From: Duncaniella sp. | Lineage (GTDB): Bacteria > Bacteroidota > Bacteroidia > Bacteroidales > Muribaculaceae | NCBI GenBank assembly: GCA_029052375.1 | Contig: JAIDJD010000115.1 | Location: forward strand, 1 to 6,371 | Direction of reading: 5' to 3' | Length of the DNA stretch: 6,371 bases | Shown: positions 1 through 3,392 of the stretch, piece by piece | How the letters are laid out: each line of letters opens with the position of its first letter | Numbering within the stretch: the stretch's first letter is position 1 | Notes under the pieces: model-generated | Database searches by the model: none | What the model saw: only the letters and a program-made list of their open reading frames with translations | What the model was told of the DNA's origin: nothing | Program-made: the position numbers and the translations under genes

Positions 1-2
1 CT

Positions 3-329
3 ACCGCCTGCCGCTTCGGCCTCCCTGTCACCGTCGTGGTCTTCAACAACGGCGGCATCTACAACGGCATAGGCAAGCCGCTCGACAAGACCTCCGACCC
101 AGCGCCCACCACCCTCGACATCAACGCCCGCTATGACAAGCTCGGCGAGGCGTTCGGCGCACAGGCCTACTATGTGCAGACCCCTGACGAGCTCAAGAAG
201 GCCTTCGAGGAGAGCATAGCTTCTGGCAAGCCTTGCCTCATCAACGTCCAGCTCGGCGCCGATTCGGGCAAGGAGTCGGGCCACATCGGCTATCTCAACC
301 CCGCCGCACTGCAGCAGATCACCGTCTGA
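3..329 (+). CDS. oxc: oxalyl-CoA decarboxylase, C-terminal part (5' end outside window)
   Basis: This is the last 108 codons of a thiamine-diphosphate-dependent decarboxylase that converts oxalyl-CoA to formyl-CoA and CO2 in the cytoplasm, working with formyl-CoA transferase (Frc). The reading frame is open from base 3 to the TGA at 327-329. Visible are the hydrophobic strand before FNNGGIYNG, which is the Asn-Gly end of the ThDP/Mg-binding motif and the form typical of oxalyl-CoA decarboxylases, then ARYDKLGEAFGAQAYYV and a Lys-Pro-Cys-Leu-Ile-Asn strand, closing with an ESGHIGYLNP tail. From memory, E. coli Oxc (YfdU) has closely similar ARYDKMMEAFGG and ESGRISNLNP stretches at its C-terminus. 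The AEC permease 58 bases downstream on the same strand repeats the oxc-yfdV order of enterobacteria. Other ThDP enzymes (acetolactate synthase, benzoylformate decarboxylase) are less likely because of these tail motifs. The GDG half of the cofactor motif lies upstream of the window. Confidence 0.88.
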   Translation, partial: TACRFGLPVTVVVFNNGGIYNGIGKPLDKTSDPAPTTLDINARYDKLGEAFGAQAYYVQTPDELKKAFEESIASGKPCLINVQLGADSGKESGHIGYLNPAALQQITV

Positions 330-387
330 GACCGCACAGGAACACCAAGGCAAACTCACTTTTCATCAATTCTAATTCTGCAACTCT

Positions 388-1353
388 ATGTCACACATCA
401 TCCTGTTTGCGATAGTCCCTATCATCGTCGTGATGCTTGCGGGCTATATATCGGGCAAGTGCGGCGTCTTCTCCGGAGACGACGCCAAGAAGTTCAACAA
501 GGTAGTGCTTGACTATGCCCTTCCCGCCGCGCTCTTTGTCTCTATCGTGCAGGCCTCGCGCGAGATGCTGGCCCATGACCTGAAGCTTACCGTCATATCT
601 CTGGTGGGCATCATGTTCTGCTTCATGGTGGTCTACTACGTCTTCCGTATGTTCAAGCAGAACACCGGGGCCGACGCCGCCATATCGGCCCTCATCAGCG
701 GCTCGCCCACCATCGGATTTCTCGGCTTTGCCGTGCTCGAGCCTATCTTCGGCACCACGCCCTCCGTGGCGCTCGTGGTGGCCATCGTCGGCATCGTGGT
801 CAATGCTGTCGGCATCCCCGTGGGCCTCTCGCTGATGAACGCCTCGCTCGAGAAGGACGCCGCCGGCGCCGGCAAGCACGAGAGCGCCTGGAAGCCAGTG
901 ATCCACGCCCTCGAACAGCCGGTGGCCTGGGCTCCTATCCTGGCTGTCGTGTGGGTGCTTGTCGGGATACCCTGGCCCGACTGGGCAAGCCCCTCGTTCA
1001 ACCTCATCAAGGGTGCCAACGCCTCGCTTGCGGTCTTCTCGGCCGGCATCACCCTCTCGGCTGTCAAGGTGGTCATCAACTGGCAGGCTGTCCTCGGCTC
1101 TATCCTCAAGATGGTCTTCATGCCCGCCGTCATCCTCATCCTCGGCCTTGTGTTCAGGATGGATCCCCTCAACCTCAAGATGCTCGTCGTGGCCTGTGCC
1201 CTTCCTCCTGCATTCTCGGGCATCATCATCGCCGACGAGTACAACAGATATGTGGCTACCGGCACATCCTCGCTCACTCTCTCGCTGATTCTCTTCATCG
1301 GCTTCTGTCCGCTCTGGATATGGATCACCGACCTGTGCCTCAAGGCATTCTGA
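388..1353 (+). CDS. AEC-family (auxin efflux carrier-like) permease, YfdV-like
   Basis: This is a 321-residue integral inner-membrane protein, close to the usual length of about 310-320 for the family. Roughly ten hydrophobic segments can be seen, near residues 4-21, 37-55, 67-87, 103-121, 125-150, 178-194, 209-229, 237-256, 264-282 and 293-315. The two halves are separated by a polar loop at 151-170 (LEKDAAGAGKHESAW), as expected for this fold. Helix-breaking Pro/Gly motifs such as DYALPAALF (42-50), SGSPTIGFLG (104-113) and ALPPAFSG (271-278) are characteristic of AEC carriers. The ATG is the first in frame, 58 bases after the oxc stop, with no Shine-Dalgarno, as is normal in Bacteroidota. 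The oxc neighbour suggests transport of oxalate, formate or a related small carboxylate, but this is inferred from context; AEC sequences do not reveal substrate. Malonate transport is the main alternative. Probably co-transcribed with oxc, and the strong terminator at 1467-1520 would end that unit. Confidence 0.88.
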   Translation: MSHIILFAIVPIIVVMLAGYISGKCGVFSGDDAKKFNKVVLDYALPAALFVSIVQASREMLAHDLKLTVISLVGIMFCFMVVYYVFRMFKQNTGADAAISALISGSPTIGFLGFAVLEPIFGTTPSVALVVAIVGIVVNAVGIPVGLSLMNASLEKDAAGAGKHESAWKPVIHALEQPVAWAPILAVVWVLVGIPWPDWASPSFNLIKGANASLAVFSAGITLSAVKVVINWQAVLGSILKMVFMPAVILILGLVFRMDPLNLKMLVVACALPPAFSGIIIADEYNRYVATGTSSLTLSLILFIGFCPLWIWITDLCLKAF

Positions 1354-1356
1354 ACT

Positions 1357-1407
1357 GACTCCTGACCCCCGCGGGTGCCCGGCGGGCGCCCCGGGGCACA
1401 AGGAGTC
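1357..1407 (+). repeat. nested GC-rich inverted repeat just after the permease stop
   Basis: An outer 7-bp stem is formed by GACTCCT (1357-1363) and AGGAGTC (1401-1407), enclosing an inner 6-bp stem of GTGCCC (1375-1380) and GGGCAC (1394-1399). It starts four bases after the stop codon. A C-run follows rather than a U-run, so it is not a canonical intrinsic terminator. It may protect the mRNA 3' end or work with the true terminator 60 bases on. Confidence 0.45.
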
Positions 1408-1466
1408 CCCCCCCTGACCCAGAAACGGCGCTTTCACAGACAATAGTTTTGACGTTGATTTTGAAG

Positions 1467-1520
1467 AGAGGGAGGCGCGGGCGCCGCCGGCAGATATCCG
1501 CGCCTCCCTCTGTTTTTTTT
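1467..1520 (+). terminator. Rho-independent terminator after the oxc-permease unit
   Basis: A perfect 14-bp stem is formed by AGAGGGAGGCGCGG (1467-1480) and CCGCGCCTCCCTCT (1498-1511), with a 17-base loop that is itself GC-rich. One G follows and then eight T residues (1513-1520). This is a textbook intrinsic terminator for + strand transcription. It separates the oxalate-related genes from ndk, which has its own promoter downstream. No matching U-run exists for the - strand. Confidence 0.93.
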
Positions 1521-1567
1521 GCGATAGAGACGTTGAATGTTAATTTCGGGGAGGTGGCGATTACAAT

Positions 1568-1604
1568 AATTTGCAAATTTTCACACGCGACCCAAACTGT
1601 GAAA
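1568..1604. repeat. 12-bp palindrome and adjacent 7-bp inverted repeat
   Basis: AATTTGCAAATT at 1568-1579 is a perfect 12-bp palindrome. It is followed directly, with a one-base overlap, by an inverted repeat TTTCACA (1579-1585) and TGTGAAA (1598-1604) with a 12-base spacer. Both lie in the AT-rich part of the gap, about 120-180 bases upstream of the predicted ndk -33 box. They could be binding sites for a dimeric regulator. The function is unknown, and short palindromes do occur by chance in AT-rich DNA. Confidence 0.35.
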
Positions 1605-1722
1605 TGCCGTTTTGGTTTTTTAAAGTTATTTTGCATTACGTGGTTGTCTGCTGTATATCAGGCTGTTGTGCTTAGGGGTTTGCACATCTCAAAGCCTTTA
1701 TTATAGGTGGCAGGCCTGAAAA

Positions 1723-1754
1723 CTTGCGTAATCCACTCAGAATGACTAAATTTG
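1723..1754 (+). promoter_or_regulatory. Bacteroidota-type sigma-ABfr promoter for ndk
   Basis: TAAATTTG at 1747-1754 matches the Bacteroides -7 consensus TAnnTTTG at every defined base. CTTG at 1723-1726 matches three of four bases of the -33 box TTTG, with a 20-base spacer that fits the known range. Transcription would start around 1760 and give a leader of about 65 bases before the ndk ATG at 1826. A weaker alternative is TTTG at 1679-1682 followed after 19 bases by TATAGGTG. Confidence 0.6.
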
Positions 1755-1825
1755 AAAGGTTGAACAGCGATTTGTCAACAAACGTTAAATATATATCTCA
1801 TCCTCATACTCAATCCTCAAAAGCT

Positions 1826-2287
1826 ATGCAACAGACTCTCGTCATCTTCAAGCCCTCGGCCATCGGGCGCGGCCTCACAGGCCGTGTCCTCAGCCGGTTC
1901 GAGCAGAAGGGACTCGTGATAGCCGGGATGAAGATGATGCTCCTCGACGAGAAGATACTCCGCGAGCATTATGCCCATCTCGTATCCAAGCCCTTCTTCC
2001 ATGAGATACTCGACTCGATGACGGCCTCGCCCGTCATCGTCATGGTGCTCAGGGGCGTCGACGCCATAGAGGTGGTCCGTCTCATGACAGGCTCCACCAA
2101 CGGCCGCAATGCTCTCCCCGGGACTATCCGCGGAGACTTTGCGATGTCCAACCAGGAGAACATCATCCACGCCTCCTCCTCGCCCGAGGATGCAGAGGTG
2201 GAAATCAACAGATTCTTCAAGCCCGGAGAAATCTTCGACTACAGCCGTGCAGACCGCGGGTTTGTCTACGGCCCATCTGAAATCTGA
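1826..2287 (+). CDS. ndk: nucleoside diphosphate kinase
   Basis: This cytoplasmic enzyme of 153 residues transfers the gamma-phosphate of ATP to other (d)NDPs through a phosphohistidine, balancing nucleotide pools. Family signatures run through the whole protein: TLVIFKPSAIGRGLTG with Lys9, GLVIAGMKMM, the EHYAHL...KPFF segment with Tyr49, TASPVIVMVLRG, TGSTNGRNALPGTIRGDF with Arg102, and the active-site stretch NQENIIHASSSPEDAEVE, where His115 is the catalytic histidine and Asn112 a conserved partner. The last ten or so residues (RGFVYGPSEI) extend slightly past the usual end. I chose the ATG at 1826 because homology begins there. An in-frame TTG at 1724 would add 34 unrelated residues and lies within the promoter's -33 box. 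There is no Shine-Dalgarno; the leader is A/T/C-rich. It probably forms a monocistronic unit or one with the M23 gene 163 bases downstream. Confidence 0.97.
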   Translation: MQQTLVIFKPSAIGRGLTGRVLSRFEQKGLVIAGMKMMLLDEKILREHYAHLVSKPFFHEILDSMTASPVIVMVLRGVDAIEVVRLMTGSTNGRNALPGTIRGDFAMSNQENIIHASSSPEDAEVEINRFFKPGEIFDYSRADRGFVYGPSEI

Positions 2288-2301
2288 CCCCATGACGGCG
2301 A

Positions 2302-2368
2302 CCCGGTCTCCGGGCCGCCGCTCTCGCGCAATGAGGCCGGCCTGCCCGCAGGACAGCTCGCAGGCCGG
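2302..2368 (+). repeat. two GC-rich hairpins between ndk and the M23 gene
   Basis: The first is a 5-bp stem with a 3-base loop, CCCGG-TCT-CCGGG at 2302-2314. The second is a perfect 9-bp stem of CCGGCCTGC (2337-2345) and GCAGGCCGG (2360-2368) around a 14-base loop. No T-run follows, so neither is a canonical terminator. They may stabilise the ndk mRNA end or mark a U-less termination or processing site. No TAnnTTTG promoter is visible between here and the M23 start. Confidence 0.45.
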
Positions 2369-2450
2369 GCCCCAAAGATCACCTGCCTATACTATCCAAG
2401 ACCAGAAAACTACCATTGCAACATCTCTCCAGAAACCCCAAAGACAGATA

Positions 2451-3257
2451 ATGTACCAGACAGCAAAGACAGTCATAGCCTCCATACTCATGCTCGCAGG
2501 CCTCACCGCCGGAGCCCAGCGCAGACTACCCCTCCCCGAGGCGCATGACTCTCAGCATTCCTCACTCATAGCACGCCAGACCCCTGCGGCCAATCCTTTC
2601 AAGATAGAGAACAACAAGCTCCTGCTCGACCAGGTCAAGGCTCGCGAAGAGGCCTCGATGGAGGGCGAGCTGTTCGAGGCATACTGGAACTCGGAGCGCG
2701 TCAACCCCTACGGCACCGCCGCTGTCCCCGACCGTGCCGACATAGACGTCAGCGAGTACGTGACACCCACACCCGGACACATCACATCCAACTACGGCTA
2801 CCGTCCCCGATTCCGCCGCAACCACTACGGCATAGACCTCAAGCTCCAGGTGGGCGACACGGTGCGCGCCGCATTCTCGGGCAAGGTGCGCCTCACGAGG
2901 TATGAGGGCCGCGGCTACGGATACTACGTGGTAGTGCGCCACCCCAACGGCCTCGAGACAGTCTACGGACACCTCAGCCGCTTCCTTGTCAAGCCCGACC
3001 AGGTGGTCAAGGCAGGCGAGCCCATAGCCCTCGGCGGCAACACAGGCCGCAGCACAGGCGCACATCTCCACTTCGAGACCCGCTACATGGGTATGCCCAT
3101 CAATCCGGCCGCCATCATAGACTTCGAGAACGGCGTCCCCCACAAGGATGTCTTCGCCTTCGACAAGAGCTCTGTCTCCAAGAGCGTCAGCTATGCTCCG
3201 CGTAAGAAGAGCACGCGAAAATACGCCTCGACCAAGAAGCGCCGCACACGCCGCTGA
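2451..3257 (+). CDS. secreted M23 (LytM-type) zinc metallopeptidase with basic C-terminal tail
   Basis: The protein has 268 residues. Residues 1-22 are a signal peptide (MYQTAKTVIASILMLAGLTAGA) with likely cleavage before Gln23; no lipobox Cys follows, so a soluble periplasmic protein is expected. Residues 23-100 are a charged linker with no recognised domain. The M23 domain spans about 105-225: His125 and Asp129 (NHYGID) and His207 are the expected zinc ligands, with His174 (VYGHLS) and His205 (GAHLHFE) the expected catalytic histidines. The family cleaves peptide crosslinks in peptidoglycan, or acts as an amidase activator when degenerate; here every catalytic position is kept, so activity is likely. 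The tail from 251 to 268 has 11 Lys/Arg in 18 residues. The ATG at 2451 is chosen because it gives the signal peptide; the frame is open further upstream, back into ndk, without meaningful sequence. No Shine-Dalgarno is present. A dedicated cell-division role (EnvC-like) is not indicated because no coiled coil is seen. Confidence 0.92.
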   Translation: MYQTAKTVIASILMLAGLTAGAQRRLPLPEAHDSQHSSLIARQTPAANPFKIENNKLLLDQVKAREEASMEGELFEAYWNSERVNPYGTAAVPDRADIDVSEYVTPTPGHITSNYGYRPRFRRNHYGIDLKLQVGDTVRAAFSGKVRLTRYEGRGYGYYVVVRHPNGLETVYGHLSRFLVKPDQVVKAGEPIALGGNTGRSTGAHLHFETRYMGMPINPAAIIDFENGVPHKDVFAFDKSSVSKSVSYAPRKKSTRKYASTKKRRTRR

Positions 3258-3285
3258 CCCCCCAAGGGCCCCTGCACGACATCAC

Positions 3286-3325
3286 CACAAAGCCTCACGA
3301 CACTCATCCCTCGTGGGGCTTTGTG
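3286..3325 (+). repeat. 15-bp-stem hairpin between the M23 gene and the pectinase gene
   Basis: CACAAAGCCTCACGA (3286-3300) pairs with TCGTGGGGCTTTGTG (3311-3325) through 14 Watson-Crick pairs and one G-U wobble, with a 10-base loop. It starts 28 bases after the M23 stop. The following bases are TCTCGGACATGG, so there is no U-tract. A stem of this length in a 135-base gap is unlikely to be chance; it may act as a terminator-like or mRNA-protecting element, or block read-through into the pectinase gene. No matching Bacteroidota promoter is obvious between it and the start at 3393. Confidence 0.65.
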
Positions 3326-3392
3326 TCTCGGACATGGCTGTATCCGCCTCCATCCCCATAGCCAAGCATAAACCAATCCATACCAACCTATA

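Larger units (their letters stand above)
1354..1825. other. 472-base intergenic region between the permease gene and ndk
   Basis: No convincing gene lies here. The first 170 bases are GC-rich and hold a nested hairpin (1357-1407) and a Rho-independent terminator (1467-1520). The rest is AT-rich and holds two symmetric elements (1568-1604), an 8-base CAGGCCTG palindrome at 1711-1718 and the ndk promoter (1723-1754). The bases from about 1760 to 1825 would be the ndk leader, with a small TTTGT-CA-ACAAA inverted repeat at 1771-1782. Open frames crossing the region have no recognisable protein content. I see no tRNA-like or known riboswitch-like fold. Confidence 0.6.

Noticed and set aside
373..380. 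TAATTCTG as a possible -7 box just before the permease ATG
   Set aside because: It has one mismatch to TAnnTTTG, no TTTG box about 20 bases upstream, and would put the start site at the ATG itself; co-transcription with oxc is simpler.
391..1443. 350-codon open frame on the - strand opposite the permease gene
   Set aside because: It is a shadow of the GC-rich coding strand: composition is dominated by His, Asp, Glu, Gly and Arg, there is no recognisable domain, and the + strand protein is a clear membrane carrier.
1449..1706. 85-codon open frame in the 472-base gap
   Set aside because: It runs straight through the terminator stem and T-run, encodes no recognisable protein, and has composition unlike the neighbouring genes.
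1724..1825. Upstream TTG start that would add 34 residues to Ndk
   Set aside because: The added residues have no Ndk homology and the codons overlap the predicted promoter; the family N-terminus starts at the ATG at 1826.
2109..2450. In-frame extension of the M23 gene back into ndk
   Set aside because: The extension overlaps ndk in another frame and then crosses hairpins; a good signal peptide begins at the ATG at 2451.
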